Translations under genes and position numbers: made by a program
Shown: positions 36,671 through 51,054 of the stretch, one piece after another
Position numbering within the stretch: position 1 is the stretch's first letter
Layout: each line of letters starts with the position of its first letter
The notes under the pieces: model-generated
The model's input: the letters and a program-made list of their open reading frames with translations, nothing else
Told to the model about the DNA's origin: nothing
Databases searched by the model: none
Origin: Bigelowiella natans CCMP2755
Taxonomy: Eukaryota; Cercozoa; Chlorarachniophyceae
DNA: 64,000 bases
Direction of reading: 5' to 3'
Assembly: GCA_000320545.1 (NCBI GenBank)
Contig: ADNK01001279.1
Location: 62,001 to 126,000, forward strand

Positions 36671-37789
36671 TCACTCAGCAGCCGCAACTAACAGATTTTG
36701 CAAGCTTTGGAGAGGACGAGCTTCTTCTAACATGCGCAAGGCAGCATCAATCATTTTGATGTCCTTGTTCGTGCGATCGTACAGATCGCTATCAACATCA
36801 TCATCATCATCAGATTCACTCAGTACACTTGCTCTTGAATCATCATCATTATCTCCTACTGAGACTGTCCGATGGCGTCTAAATTCCTCGTAAGATGATG
36901 CCATCGATGGACCAGACGTTGTCGGTATAGGAGCAACCCCTTCGCGTGTTGTCACGATTTTATCGTCTATTTTTTCACCATTTATGCCAGGAATTCCGGG
37001 TGTAGTCACATGATCATCCTCGCAATCAACATCACCGGCAGCAGCTTCATCTTGCCTGGTGGATGTTTGGCTCTTCTGTTCGGCAAACGGTGATTGATAA
37101 AGATGGCCTTTCCCTTCCACTTGATTTTCGACAGAATTGGCTGAAATTCGTCTTTCTTTTCCGTCTGAGAAGATTTCTTTTACCGTTTTGGTTGAGGAGG
37201 TTGATTGGATTCTCCTACTCGTCACCACCTTGTCTTCTAGTTCATAATTGTTGATAGATTCTTCTTCTTCTTCTTCTTCTTCTTCTTCTTCTCCTTTTTC
37301 AATGCGCTTAGGTTGCGTGACTTCAACTTCATACTTCGTACGACTATATTCTCCTTTAGGCACTGAATATAGATCACCTTCTACTGAAGGCTGGAGATCT
37401 CCTTTCTGGTAAGAAACGTAGCTGGAATTGTTCGAGCAGCCTGCGTTTTCTTCATTGGAATCGCGCCTGTAGCGACGATGATGCCAATCCTGTGTAGGCT
37501 GTGTAGATAAACAGAGGTCTTCACTATCGGTGACAGTGCTCTCGTCTAAACTGAGACGATTGAGATTCTCAAATGTTCCATCTTTCGAACCGTCCTTCTG
37601 TATGGCTTGATCAATTACATGGTTTTCAGTGTAGCTTGTAGCTCCATAATCAGAAAGACCGGGAGAATCCTTATGCGTATTACTATTCACTAAATTCGCA
37701 TAAAGAAAGGATGCTTGATCTCTGATACAGTAGCCACAGCCACAGTAGCTGTTGCAAAGTTTTCCAGCGTTGGAGCAACAGTTGCCCAT
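36671..37789 (-). CDS. acidic protein with N-terminal lipidation signal, unknown function
   Basis: Single-exon frame of 372 residues from the ATG at 37789. The N-terminus MGNCCSNAGKLCNSYCGCGY fits N-myristoylation at Gly2 plus several palmitoylatable Cys, so a membrane-associated protein is likely (inference). The rest is hydrophilic and probably disordered, with a Glu run (about residues 166-176), an Asp run near SESDDDDDVDSD, and a final helix ending QNLLVAAAE. No known domain recognised. Like CFAP58 it lacks introns. Its nearest neighbours are repeat islands on both sides. Confidence 0.7.
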   Translation of the reverse strand: MGNCCSNAGKLCNSYCGCGYCIRDQASFLYANLVNSNTHKDSPGLSDYGATSYTENHVIDQAIQKDGSKDGTFENLNRLSLDESTVTDSEDLCLSTQPTQDWHHRRYRRDSNEENAGCSNNSSYVSYQKGDLQPSVEGDLYSVPKGEYSRTKYEVEVTQPKRIEKGEEEEEEEEEEESINNYELEDKVVTSRRIQSTSSTKTVKEIFSDGKERRISANSVENQVEGKGHLYQSPFAEQKSQTSTRQDEAAAGDVDCEDDHVTTPGIPGINGEKIDDKIVTTREGVAPIPTTSGPSMASSYEEFRRHRTVSVGDNDDDSRASVLSESDDDDDVDSDLYDRTNKDIKMIDAALRMLEEARPLQSLQNLLVAAAE

Positions 37790-39836
37790 GTTGTAGTTTC
37801 AAGACAGATGATCTGGCTCACGAAGTACACGTTACGAAACCAACAAACCCTGCATCTCAAAAGTTAATAGATAGATCTCCCTAAAGTATGATGAATCCGA
37901 AAGCGTGTTGCGAACAATCTTTCGATCTTTGTGCTAACGAGGGGGGGAAAGACAGGAACAGGTTTTCTCAATCGGTGCCTTTCTCGTGAATTGTTCTTGA
38001 TATATCTCCAAACGACAGCGTAGACGTCTTGTCGCACTTGTTCTTGGCTCAGGAAAATGATCAAGTTCATGTGCATCCTCTTTTTCTTCTATTCTCTTCT
38101 CTCGGAAAGGGAGTGACAGAGTCAAGGATAATCTAGGATGCCGTTAAATTCAGATTTGCGACATAATCTTTCTTGTGCAGAAGCAGAAAATTCTTGCCAT
38201 ATGATGGCTACTGAAAGTCTCCTTAGATGTTCTTTCTGAAACTAGTCATTTAATAGGGGAATTAGGTCAAAATTAAGATACGACGTAAAGAATGTTCAAT
38301 TTTGAATAAAAATATGCCAATTTCCTGGTACCGAAGAGGCAACATTGTCTTAATTCTGAGAATGACCCGGAAGGTACTGTTAGCTGTTGACCACTTCTCT
38401 TGTTTTTTCAAACGGCTCCTGTGAAAATGATGACTTGTTTTGAACGGCTGTGCTCCTAGTTTTGTCTTCTGTCATCAAAGCACTGGGCGCATCTCATTGG
38501 AATGTCGAGTGAACACCAATGTTGGTCTTGAGTCTTGATTCACTTCAACGAACTGAGCTCTGGATGCCTGAGGCATGCTGATTGGGGAGGGTGGAGCGAG
38601 GGAGCACACTCCAATGATCCTTTCAGGTCCCCTCTTTGGAATCACTTGCTAGCTTGTTGCCTGATGTCTAGCCATGCATCGTGTCACTCTGGCATTGATC
38701 GAGTGTCAAACTTCACCAGTCTGGCAGTGCCAGAGTGTTTCAACGTTCCAACGTTTCAGTGTTTCATTTGCTTGCTCAAGGGAAAGTCAGCACGTCCCAC
38801 GACCCTTTCAACCGCACTTTTGGACAGTGCTTTTGGGTGGCGCCACATGTGAGTCTTGCATGAACCTTGAGTTTTGCACCGCCAGACCGTTGCTGGAATC
38901 GTTTCGGCCACTTTCGTTTGTTCACTTGTCACACCTTGTTGTGACGACGTCCAAGTGAGCACGACTTTGAACTGTGAACTTCGCCTGCTCACTCACCAGC
39001 TCAGCGCATGCCAGTCATCTGGTCACTTGCACTTGAACTTTGTTGTTGCCCACTTGCTCAATGCATCCCACTCGTTGGCACATCCAGCAGCGTGCCCAAC
39101 AGTTTTCCCTCTTCTCCGCCCACGTGCAAAAACTTCTTTGTTCACAAACACAAGCTAGCTCGTTCTTTCAACCAGCTGCACCACTGGAATCAATTCACTC
39201 ACTCGTTCGGTCACCACGATCCAGTGTCACCAGCTGCACGATGCCATGATGATGGAGTTGGCACTTTTGACAATTGTCCTTTCAGCTGCGCCGTTGGAAT
39301 CACTTCGTTCATTCGTTCACCAGCAGCATGCACCACGAGTTGGCACTTCTGGTGATCCTTTCAGCCACTTCGCGTTTGAAACCAGCTTCACCAATTCGTG
39401 CAATTCGTTCATTGGAAACACTTCACTCATTCATGATGATCCTTCATTGCGGATTGCCTCATTGTGCATTGACGACATTGCACTCATCGTTGCGAGTGAC
39501 GGGTGACACGTGCGTGACTGTGAACACAGCGTGTGGACGTCGCTGTGTCCGGCCCAGAATTGGCGTGCATGCGGGCTCCACAACGAGGGCCATCGTCATC
39601 CATCATGTGCACTCATTCTGAGCTTCCTCATCGTAAACGTTCAAGCTCTAGAGCTAGGATGGCACGTCTAGCCAGACATCTCTTGTTTTGCACACCACAC
39701 GCCTGCATGAGTGTGATGATGATGGCGAGGAGGAGGACGATGCCAAGATGAAAGAAGAAGAAGAAGAAGAAAAGAAAAAGAAAGATGAGGTATTCGAACA
39801 TTGCCGAGAAGTGCACGCTCCGAGATGCCGTCGGTC

Positions 39837-39871
<35 letters not shown>

Positions 39872-40251
39872 ACAAACACACACTGTGATCATGATGTCAC
39901 AGGATGGAAATGGGCAGCTACATGAGTGGATTCACGTTGATTGTGCTCAGATTTAGCTTGTCATCAACATCTTAAACATTTAGACATGCTGACTGGCACA
40001 TTCAATGTGTGCCAAACATGCACAAGCTTTCAGTGCTTCAGTTAGTGCTCCAAATGGTATCAGGAGGGTTTACACGGATATTCTCTAGAAAAAGCCTGAG
40101 AGACCTTGGCTCGGGGTCAAAAAGAGCCTCAGTCTTAATGGTGTTACCATGTTGCGTGACCTATAATGCAGAAGGGAAAAAGAGGATGAAACTTGGAATG
40201 AAAAGTGGGTTTTTATGTGTACAAAAAAGATGGTGACGCATAACTGATTAC
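37790..40251. other. long intergenic region
   Basis: No gene is supported. 38460-39650 is made of degenerate repeats around the words TTCACT, TTGGCACTT and CGTTCATTCGTTC, giving long open frames on several strands by chance. A CA array lies at 39838-39872 and a GAA/GAG-rich patch at 39725-39785. 37864-38125 also has open minus-strand frames without support. Confidence 0.5.
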
Positions 40252-41033
40252 TCATCTTTTTGTGCTCATCATTGCGAAGATAGCGGACACTACGCGAGCA
40301 GAAGAAGCAGCAGCAACGGCAGAAGCTAGCACCTTATAGATGGCGTCCGCCTTCATGTCGTACTCTAACTTGAGAAGCTTGCAGTAGCGATGTTGGGGGT
40401 TGATTGCTAGGGCTTCAAATGTGATGGTGGAATCGGTGTGTAGCCCGTTCTGGGGTGTTGACACTACAATGGAATCGATCTCAACGTCTAAAATCAATCT
40501 CCTCTGCCCCCCAGTATTGGTAGTATCTGTATTCCTCTGTGGCAATATCGTTTCGATTAGCGCCAAGATATGCACCAATACTGCGATTGGATTACACAGT
40601 AGAGATGCAAACTTAGACATCTGTGTGGCAAGTAGAGGTCCTGTTGAACCATTGGCTATTTTGCGGAATGCTGTAGATACGATATCCTTCACATTCATGG
40701 GAGAGAACCGCGACAATATGGTCTTTGGAGCCAATACTCCGACCTCAGGACATAAAGACTCGGGCGCAAAACGCACTTTTAGAGGACTGTTTAGCATCAT
40801 GACGCTGTTGCCTATTTGTTCATATAATCCAGTATTGATAATAATATCCGAGGTGATACTACGTACAAGCAATCAACACACTTGGATTGCAGAGGGAAAA
40901 CATGAAGGATTAAAAAAGGCAGTAGGTCACTGTAGTCGTTCACATTTTCGTCGTCGTCGTCGTCTTCAATTGGACGTTTGCATGTATCATTATTTTGTGG
41001 GTGAAACAAATCATGTTATATACATACTTTTCT

Positions 41034-41069
<36 letters not shown>

Positions 41070-41074
41070 ATTTC

Positions 41075-41113
<39 letters not shown>

Positions 41114-44100
41114 CCTGCTCCGTGTCTAGCCCATATGCTCTTTATGATCTTAATTCTGGCCGTAAGTGCGAACTTCTCCATGCTTTGATGGAAGTCTTTA
41201 AGCTCTAACTGCCTTGTTGTACTGCGTAATTATTGAGTGCGATCAAGTATGAGTAGTAGTGGTAGAAGTAAGTAGTAGAAGCAGTACACAACCACCATCG
41301 AGATTTAAGAGGAGGAGGAAGTAGAGGAGATGGGGAACATACATTATATGGCTGCCAATAGTGCAGATAATAATTAGGTTACTAGTAGTAGTGATAGTAG
41401 TAGTAGTTGTAGTAGAAGTAGTAGTATCATCTTTTAGTTTATAAAGAGATTAGCGAACGATTAAGTAGTAAATAGGAAGAGGTGGGTGCAGCGTGCGTGA
41501 GAGATGGTTTGTTGTCATTTTCGTAGAAGAATAAGTAAACATAACACAGCATCACATCACATCCATGGAGGTTCATTCCAAAAACTAGAAACAAGAAAAC
41601 CGCTTACGTGCTTCCTGTTCCAGATGCATAAATCTTTGTTTCAGTATCAAAATCAAGAGCGACAGCAACGTGTGACACTGTAACTCCAAGATGCGAGACC
41701 AAGATACGATCAGAGGATATAGGAGCGAGCACAATGCCTTCAAGCGCCTTCTCTTTTCGTAGTAAAGCTGGGTGCTTGAGGAATCTTCGTCTACGTGTGA
41801 AAGAGTCTAAGACCTCAACAAACTTATGTGCACGTAGGATTTTCCGCAAAACTGGCAATATCCTCTTTCCTTTGGATAACTCGTCCTCTAGCATTGGAAG
41901 ATGCGGGTAGCGATAAGGCTTTGACTCCAAACTTAGCACCACTGTTTGTTTGTTTGCCAGCAGCCACAATACACATGACGACGACGACGACGATGATGAT
42001 GATGATGATGACACAGCGATCACACATAAGAACTATGAGAATAATAAAAATGGGGGAACCAAACATCAGCAAACATCATACACATTATCCGTAAATGAAT
42101 AATGAACAGCTTGCTTTAATATCGTGCTACTCTTGCTTCACTTGTATTTTCCGTCATGTGTTACTTTCATGTGTGTGTGTGTGTGTGTGTGTGTGCGTAT
42201 GTGTGTGTGTGTGTGTGTGTGCGAATCGTAATTTTCCTCCTTCCTCTCAAGACTATAGCTATGATATTAGTAGTTATATGAGTAGCACCTGTTCCATTTA
42301 TGAGAGCGTAGGCTACTACTTTCAGTTGTTGATAGTTCTGGTCTCCTTGGTGGTCAAAGGTGATGATAAGTGTATCGATGGAGAGCGACTTCACTCGAAA
42401 GAAATTGGAGGGAATGATGTTGCTAGATGGTATAGTTGTTGATGATGACGATATCATCGGCCTCTTGTTCCATTCGATAAGCTCGAGGGCATAGTTTGCT
42501 AGTTGACTTAAAGTGTTCAGGTTCATGCCTACGAGCGTTTGTATCATCCTTGGCGACATGTGATCGTAAGAAATACGTAGTTGAGCCCTCTCAGGAAAGT
42601 TAGACTCCACAATGTCCATGGCCGTTGGGTAACAATCGCTGTTTAGCTTGCCTGTCGCTCCCAAGAATCCGCCGAAACGAGAGCGACATGGCTTAAACTT
42701 GAGAACATGGCGGAGCGTTTTGAAGAACTTATTCGAGCAGCATGCGGTCCAAGGAGATAAAGGTGCCTCTGATGGAGACTCCACATCGATACGAACCTCA
42801 TCAATGAACCAACAACAGATAGGGAGGCAGGGAGGAATGGGAGGGAGAGAATATATATATTATTCGGTGTCGTTGTAGTTGTCGGTGAATGGGTTTTGAG
42901 ATATTTGATTGATTTTGATTGATTGGTGAAGATGTTGTTATTATCACGATTATTATTTATTACTGGAAGGCCTTGTGAAGAACCACGCATCCAAGGTGCT
43001 AGTTGAATGTTGGCCACAAACGTGATAGCAGAGGGGATTATAGGCGAAGATACTAATTGGAGACGTGAGGTCTGGATTTCTATAAACCTATGATAAATTG
43101 ATATTTATTAATTATTAGATGTAGCAGTACAGCAGCAGCAGCAGTAGTAGTAGTAGTAGTTGTAGTAGCAGCAGATGTGTAGAAAGTAGGAGATAGCAAG
43201 CTAGGAGTTCTCATTGACGAAGATGACGATGTTGATGATAATAATGATGATGATGATGATGACCACCTTATCGGTGCTATCTGCTCGCAGTATGCAATTC
43301 CTTTTTGGATGTGAGACTGGTTCCACAAAGAAACATCGTTCTTTGCGCTACTGGAGGTGCGGAGGAAGGCAGTAGTATTGGATGGTTGGCCATATTTCTC
43401 AGTGTTGAAGCCGTTGTTCCTCCCAAACACCATTCCTGGGGAGTTGCAGATCGTCGTCACGAAAGCTTCTGCACTCGATATACTGCTGATGCTATTCTGG
43501 CCTTGTTGTTGTTGGGTCTTCTTCTCTTCCTCCTCCTCCTTAGGATCATCATCTTTTGTCAATGCTGCTGTAGCTACCACTGCATCATCATTACTTTCAT
43601 CTTCTTCTTCCATTGCGTTGTTACTATTATGATCCTTATTGCTATAGCCACTACTATTATTATTGTTCGGTTTGAAGAACGATAATACAGCATGCACCAC
43701 AACGCTCCCAGCTTCAATGCCTGTAATCTCGACGACTCGTGAATGAAGAGAATTGTAGTGGGATTCCCCCAAAGAAGAAGATGGAGAGCCTCTGCTACTT
43801 CTACTATCACCACTTTGTTGTTTTGACCCCTTCTCGAGGAATCTCAAACATGACTACGGCATTATCATCACAAAAACAGCAGCAGCAGCAACAATAACAA
43901 AAACACATCATTTATCTAAGAATTCATTCTTAATAATATCATCATAAAGAAGGAGCGCTATGATGGCCATCTATGTTGATGTTGTTTCTCGTTGTTTACC
44001 TTCGCTCTATTACTACTACTACTACTACTACTACTACTACCTGCTTGAAACACTCTTCAAATTGCTTTCTATCGTCTGTTCCTTGATGACCGATTTGCTC

Positions 44101-44782
44101 GAGGCTGCAAGAAGAGAATGTCACTTTGAAAACTACTTGATAGAAACATTTGGGTGCAAAGATGCCGTCCATCAACTGCCTTGCGTCTGTTACAACCGAG
44201 AAAGATTTCTTTGCTTGAGATTCTACCTGATAATCAATGGATGGACGAATAAATGAATGATGAGACGTCACTGTAATCAAAATATACACATTTGTTACAA
44301 TCCTCCCCATCCTCCTCCTTCTCCTCCTCCTTCTCAGTGAGGAGTGAGAGGGACTACCCCTCCTCCTCCTCCTCCTCATCATCATCATCATAATTACATC
44401 GTTACATCATCACTCAGGCACTCAGACAGTCACCTGTACTACTTGTATGAACCATGCACTTGCATTGAGATCATCATCATCATCAACAACAACGCTTGAA
44501 GGCTCAGAAGAGGACAGCTTAATTCCGAGGAAGAAGTTGGACCATTTCCGTAGCTTGATGAAAAGGCAGTAGGTTCCCATAAAGGGGTTGTTGATGTTGT
44601 TGTTGTTGTTGTTGTTTTCTAAGGAAGAGGAGGAGGAGGAGGAGGAGGAGGAGGAGGAGGAAGAAGAAGGGGTAGAGCTGCTGGTCCAGTGCGCTGTCAA
44701 GTAGCGCGACGTTGAAAGTCCCATACTATCACAAACCTGATTGTTAGTTAGTTAGTAAGGTAGCTATTTCTCAATTTATCAC

Positions 44783-44818
<36 letters not shown>

Positions 44819-44854
44819 TCACATCAGCTTTGTCTCCTCTCATTTCCGTTATCA

Positions 44855-44895
<41 letters not shown>

Positions 44896-45804
44896 TCCCC
44901 CTCCCATATTATTGCATACATCCGATATGTGCTCCAAAGCTGCCTGAGACCGTAGTGATCTTAGTTCTGCCACGATGTTGTAGCAGCTCTTCTCGATTGC
45001 TTTCTGTGTGTTGAAGAGGATGCGGTGCAATCGTGGTTTGACCAGCTGTAGTAGTCTTACGTTCTCACCACCACTTTCATCACCACCAGTACTTGCTCTT
45101 CTCTCCCAACGAAGGATAAACTTACCAGTGCGCATGTGCACCGATATAAGAATCTGCAGTATATGATGATGATGGTGATGACGAGGATGACTTCAAGCAA
45201 ATACGATAAAACATATAAATCGTTTATTTGTAGAAGTAACATTGAAATACATCATGGAAGTTAGACACAATGACGTATTCACTCAAATATGTTTATGGTA
45301 AGAAAAGGAGGAGGAGGAGGAGGAGGAGGAGGAGGAGACGAAGAAAGAGAAATTGAATGTCTTCACAATGGTATATGGTATTGGGAACTATTACGTATGC
45401 TGCCCAATGACAACAACAACAACAACAACAACAACAACCTTGTACGAATAGGTGAGATGTACGCGTAGGCTAGTGCTGCACGAGTGTTCAGATAACGAAG
45501 AGGAAGATGTAGTAGTAGACGATGATGATGATGATGATGATGAGGATGAAGATGCTTTGGATCTTGTTGCAACGATTGACAGTCTTTCATAACTCCTTCT
45601 CTTCCCCATATTGTGTGTCGCACGCTCGATGTACCTGTTTCAGTGTGGCGCAGAAGAAGGAAAGAACAAGGAAACGAATGATGATGATGGTGATGATGAT
45701 GATATTGAGAGATGGAGGAAGAAGATGGGGAGGAGAGGGATTAGAAAGAGGAGTCTTAGATGTCGTGTACTAGTACCTACTACAACAACAACACCTACAA
45801 CAAT

Positions 45805-45837
<33 letters not shown>

Positions 45838-45998
45838 CTTTTAAGCCTGTGAATACGGTGTGCTGCGTGTGTGCTCAACACCGTCTGCATTACGCTCTCC
45901 AGATTCAATGCGGAGAACTTTATCTCTGATGGTGATTGATGATGATAATGATGATGCGAGAGTCACAGAAGACACGTTTTGCAATGATATATGTGTGC

Positions 45999-46034
<36 letters not shown>

Positions 46035-46182
46035 TATGAGAGTAGTCGTTGTGTGCAGGAGGGGGAGAGAGATGGAGAGGCCAGTAGATACTTGTGCGCT
46101 GTTCTGACAAAATGTGTCAGAATAAGGTGTTTCTACTAGTGCTGCTGCTACTACTACCACTGCCACTACTACTGTAACCTGG

Positions 46183-46214
<32 letters not shown>

Positions 46215-46889
46215 GCGAAATCGTCTTGATCATCGTCCTGGTGCTAGTATTTCCTCTTCCTCCTCCTACTCCCTTCAAATCATCTGTAGCACTTCGGCCC
46301 ATCTCCTCCCCTCCATCATTAGTAATATTATCAGCATCACTAGCTGAAGCAACAACCCCCCAATCGTCAAGTGGAGGGTTGTTCGTTACACCTAGTAGAT
46401 TGTTGTGATTGTTTATTGCGATCTTCAAGTATATGTTATCATCCTCGTCATCTTGTCTCGTCTTTGGCTCTGATATTTAGAGAAGAATAGGCAGAAGAAG
46501 GGGGGGGAGGGGGAGGGGGAGGAGGAGGAGGAGGGGGAGGAGGAGGAGGAGGAGGATAAGGATAGGAGAGAGAGAAAGGAAGTACTTATTTTCCTTTTTT
46601 CTTAACATCTTCCTTTTTATTATCGTGTGAGGGAACATATGATATTTGCTGCTTCACCACGATGAAGTGCTTTTCACTTATGATGATGATGAACATGATG
46701 AAGATGAAGATTTGAGACGACATTGTATTAGTATCAAAAGTAGTAGTAGTAGTAGTAGTAGTAGTGCTATATATCATAGAATGGATGGATTATGTAATCT
46801 CATCATCATCATTATATGTGATAACCAAAGAACGACGACTTCATCATGTTACAGTGAATGTAACAAACAAAGACGATAGTGTATTGTTG

Positions 46890-46923
<34 letters not shown>

Positions 46924-48356
46924 GCTAGATGAGCGAGAAGTTCTTACTCTTCTTCTTACTATTATTCATGTTCTTATTACCAGCCTGGATTTGAGCAGCA
47001 GCAGCAGCATAGATCTGCCCATCAACTGGAATAAGTGGCGCATTTTTCCAATACCGAATAACAAGTTGTTCCTTGCTCCTAGTATGTATTTATACATCAA
47101 TTAGAGTAGTGACCAACTTAATGATGATGCGTATGTGTAAGTGTGGTGGGGGTGCAACAACATCTAGTCGTAGGACAGTGCCTATCATATTGCAGCAGCA
47201 GCAGCAGCAGCAGCAGCATATTGTTTGAAATGTTAGATGATAATACAAGTAGCAGTATGCACACACATAATAAAGTTACTATCTATTTAAGTAGCTAACC
47301 TGCTGATTGTCACTCCTTTTGGTCCAAACCTTGCGTGGAGACTTCCTGCTGCTTCTCTTGCTTGCTTCTGCAGCACGCCAAGACTGAAAAACAACAACAA
47401 CAACGACAACAACAACAACAACATCAACAAGATGCAACCAGTAGAAACGAGAAGCTTTCATCAGAGTTATGACGACGACGATGATAACCATGATGATGAT
47501 AATGATGGTTTGACTAGTAGCTAAAGCTGTAGAGAGAAAAGAGAGAGAGGGGGGGGGGGGGGGGGGCATAACAGAGCGCTAGTAATAAAGCAGCAATGTC
47601 GCATGGTGTATACATTTTCCAGGAAGGATTCTAACAACTGAAGAGATATGAATGATGGGATTATCTCGATTATAAGTCTTTACGACAGAGTACACTCGCG
47701 TTACTTCTTCTTCTACTACTAAATGTGATATATTATACGTGATTATTGTGATGATATACTAGGAAAGAGTATCTTTTATTATTGTTACCCAAGTCTCATG
47801 CAAAAGAGATGCAACCGATTGTAAATCACGACGATGGGGTTGGTCTGTATGTTTGTATGTTTGTATGTATGTATGTATGTCTGTATGTTTGTATGTGTAT
47901 ATGTATGCATGTATGTATGTATGAAACACGGCATTATTATTAGTAGTATAACAAGAAGAATAAATAAGAAGAAGGTAATTGCGACGACAACTGACTGAGC
48001 GGCGAGAAAGAAGAGACAGTTACAAATTGTTGTTGTTGTTGTTGTACTTAAAACATCATTTACATATTTTGGTTCGTCCAATTGTGTTATCATCAGGTCG
48101 GCTGTGTTGATAATAGTTGGTGACGATCCTTCTCACTATCATCATCATCATGATTCTCATGGTAGCAGATGAGGTGATAATGACCTCAAGGAAGATAAGA
48201 TTATTTAGGTGATCTCTCAGTTTGTTCATCTGAGTTGATTGGATGGTGGAAGGAAAAGAAGAAAATCATCATCAATAAGGAGCTTGCTAAGAGAGAAGAC
48301 GACGATTGTTGCTTGTGGTGGTAGCAGCAGATATGTGCTACTGCTACTAGTAGCAT

Positions 48357-48389
<33 letters not shown>

Positions 48390-48607
48390 CAGAAGTAGTG
48401 GTAGTAGTAGTTCCGTGGTGTAGTATAAAATGATGCTAGATTAGATGATGTGTATGTTATATCGTATTTTTTGGCGGAGAGCACTACTACCTGCATTTGA
48501 TCCACAAGGAGTCTATTTGACTTGTTCTTGTTCTTGTTGTTATTAGCTTTCTCAGCAACCAAGATATTAACGCTGAGTAGTAGCCAAAATACCCTTCTAT
48601 TTTGAGG

Positions 48608-48639
<32 letters not shown>

Positions 48640-49045
48640 TGTCCCCCTCTTTCTGGTCACAGCCTCCTTCCTTGTACGCCGTCCTACTGCTACTGCTTCT
48701 TCTTCTTCCAGATGGCTGGTGCGGTGCTAAAGGAGCTCCTTCTGGTTTCATTCTTAGGGATATTCCTATCTCGAATTCGTCGGCAGCCCTCAGATATGCC
48801 ACTCCGTTCTGTTGTAGATCAATAATAGAACAAGAAGAACAAAATTATCAAGATAAAAAAGAAGCAGCTCATCATCATCATCATCATCATCATCATCGTC
48901 ATCATCGTCATCATGATATCACTACCACCACTACTACTACCTCAACTCGTATGTTTGTAAATTGTGCTGGGATCCTAGTTGCTAGTAGCCTTATCCAGAC
49001 TTTGTCGTTTAGCCTAATGATATGATAGCGCACGGATGATGATGG

Positions 49046-49079
<34 letters not shown>

Positions 49080-49310
49080 CACTAGGTACTACGCCTTAAG
49101 GAGGGGGGATAGTAGATCGGTAGGTTGAATGTGTACAACCTTCGTATGGTACGTTTTCTTTCCTCTCGTGGCAACTTGCGTGAAATCTGAGCCTAAAAAC
49201 CAACCGAATCAAGCATCTCAAGAGATCATAACGATAACGATAACAATACAATAATAATTATGCCAAATCATAATGCTTTTCAGTGTCATTTATGTGAGTA
49301 ATACCAATGC

Positions 49311-49355
<45 letters not shown>

Positions 49356-49415
49356 TGTTTGTCAAGTTCCTATGCACATATAAACTATACTACGTCCGTC
49401 TCGTCCAAAACGACA

Positions 49416-49469
<54 letters not shown>

Positions 49470-50050
49470 GAAAACAAGTGATGATAAATTCAGTACAAGC
49501 ACAGGATATTCATCATTTTTCGGTGTATTCTACTACTAATAATAACACAAGGTAGTAGCACCATCACCAGCACCTTGGTTTCAATAATCTTCGGAAGCAA
49601 ACGGTAGGAGCCTGCAGTCATGACATGCAGTGCAGCAGTAACATCCCACATAGGATACGCTCTTTCATCGACCGCCCAGCGCTGATATGATGATGATAGT
49701 AATGATGATGATCATGATGAGGAATATCAAAGATCAATTGTTATTGGTTGCTTACCGCAATAAGCTGAAGCCTTCTCTTCGTATCGTCAAACACATAGTC
49801 TCTCAATCGAGTCACCTGAGTAGTTGTCAAGATAAATCACTGTGGCTTACAATGTGATTTACCTACTTAATAGCGATTGCAATTGTGTCGCTTTTCCGGT
49901 GCTCTTTCCTCTCCTCTCTTCCTCGCTTTTAACATCATCATAATCATCATAATCATCCTAGAATCTGCAACTACTAACTTTAGATAAACGCGAGAGTCTC
50001 TTGCTGATCGACGAGTAGTTCCTTGCGTATTTCACCAACACAAGGGCCTC
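40252..50050 (-). CDS. MED14: Mediator complex subunit 14
   Basis: MED14 is the scaffold that joins the head, middle and tail of Mediator, the RNA polymerase II coactivator. Exon blocks follow the family order: VLVKYARNY (about 49985-50040), [13 protein letters not shown] (49745-49815), [19 protein letters not shown] (49570-49680), [12 protein letters not shown] (about 49150-49195), DKVWIRLL (about 48955-49020), [18 protein letters not shown] with [14 protein letters not shown] (48490-48810), [18 protein letters not shown] (about 46990-47085), [20 protein letters not shown] (about 45845-45930), [17 protein letters not shown] (44930-45145), [18 protein letters not shown] (44430-44730), then C-terminal parts at 43080-43847, 42230-42785, 41590-41970 and 41110-41200, ending at 40252. 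Coding microsatellites give Ser, Asn and Asp runs. The N-terminus may extend to about 51054. Many splice sites are unverified. Confidence 0.8.
41038..41112. repeat. TG array followed by GCA array
   Basis: A TG array at about 41038-41066, then (GCA)n at 41077-41111. On the minus strand the latter reads GTACTGCTGCTG from the donor of the exon at 41113-41200, so it starts at the splice site. Confidence 0.8.
42171..42222. repeat. TG microsatellite in MED14 intron
   Basis: Interrupted (TG)n array just downstream (minus strand) of the exon at about 42230-42785. Confidence 0.85.
44858..44893. repeat. CT microsatellite
   Basis: A CT array in a MED14 intron, a GA array on the coding strand. Confidence 0.9.
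47550..47567. repeat. homopolymer G run
   Basis: An uninterrupted run of about 18 G following GAGAGAGA in a MED14 intron. Such a run is a plausible sequencing or assembly weak point. Confidence 0.8.
49317..49468. repeat. two GA arrays 65 bp apart
   Basis: GA arrays at about 49320-49352 and 49420-49460 inside a MED14 intron. Confidence 0.85.
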
Positions 50051-50321
50051 TGCACAAGGATGTGTGATGTATCAACAGTATGTAATAACAACAAAATTTT
50101 CATTCAAAAACTAAATCGGAACGGATGATAATGAATGAGCGAAGAGAAGCTTTCTCTGGCATGGCTATTGAATTATTCTATCTCTCGTTTTCAGTTTCCG
50201 GGAAAATTGCAACGTATCATGGGATGTAGCTGCTTCTAATTCTTTGTGAGAAATAATCGGCAAGGAAGTGATTCTTGCTTGTGATTACGTTGTCTATCTG
50301 AACATACCCATCTTATGACTG

Positions 50322-50356
<35 letters not shown>

Positions 50357-50426
50357 CTATTCCTACTTTCAAATTCATGTCTCTTCACTTCGAGGGTGGC
50401 GAGAAGCCCTGCCGTGTAGCAAAATG

Positions 50427-50459
<33 letters not shown>

Positions 50460-50603
50460 ATAGTTGGATGTCAGTGAAATATTAGAGAAAGTAGACGGAA
50501 ATAGGAGAGAGCTTGAAAGCCAAAATGGAACAGCAAACCAAAAAATCAGACAAACACACCAGGACCATTCTAAAAAATGAAGTTCGAATTACCTTAAAGT
50601 TCT

Positions 50604-50637
<34 letters not shown>

Positions 50638-50689
50638 CACTACACTACACTACTACATGATTGTACATGATTAGATAGAGGGTGGTGTA

Positions 50690-51054
50690 TTGACTTATTC
50701 TGTTGTTTGGATTCCCGGATCTATCCATCAGCGCTTCACTGAGATCACGCAGTGCGCTTGCTGTCCGGACGGCCTATTTGGGGGAAAAGGGGGAGGAGTG
50801 GGAACACAAAACCCATACGACGATCAAAGACATCGTTGTTTATACCCGACGGCCAGCGGCAGCAGCGGCAGCATCACCACCACCACCACCACCACCACCA
50901 CCACCACCAATATCCTTACAGCAGCACCCACCAGCTGCTGCAAAATTCGTCTGAGCTCGACTTCATGATGCTCATTTTGCCAGGCACCCGCTCCCCTGAT
51001 CGCAATATTCTTGTGAGGAGGAGAAGGGGAGGAGCAAATGAAGCTTGACGGCAA
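50690..51054 (-). other. possible 5' exons of MED14
   Basis: Minus-strand frames here contain HHEVELRRILQQLV (about 50910-50960) and AVRTASALRDLSEALMDR (about 50720-50780), which could belong to the MED14 N-terminal region. No reliable joins to the exon near 50040 were found. A (CAC)n array sits between them. Confidence 0.3.

Noticed and set aside
39008-39621. overlapping 115-codon frames
   Set aside because: Several frames are open on both strands at once because the DNA is a degenerate repeat; no family similarity.
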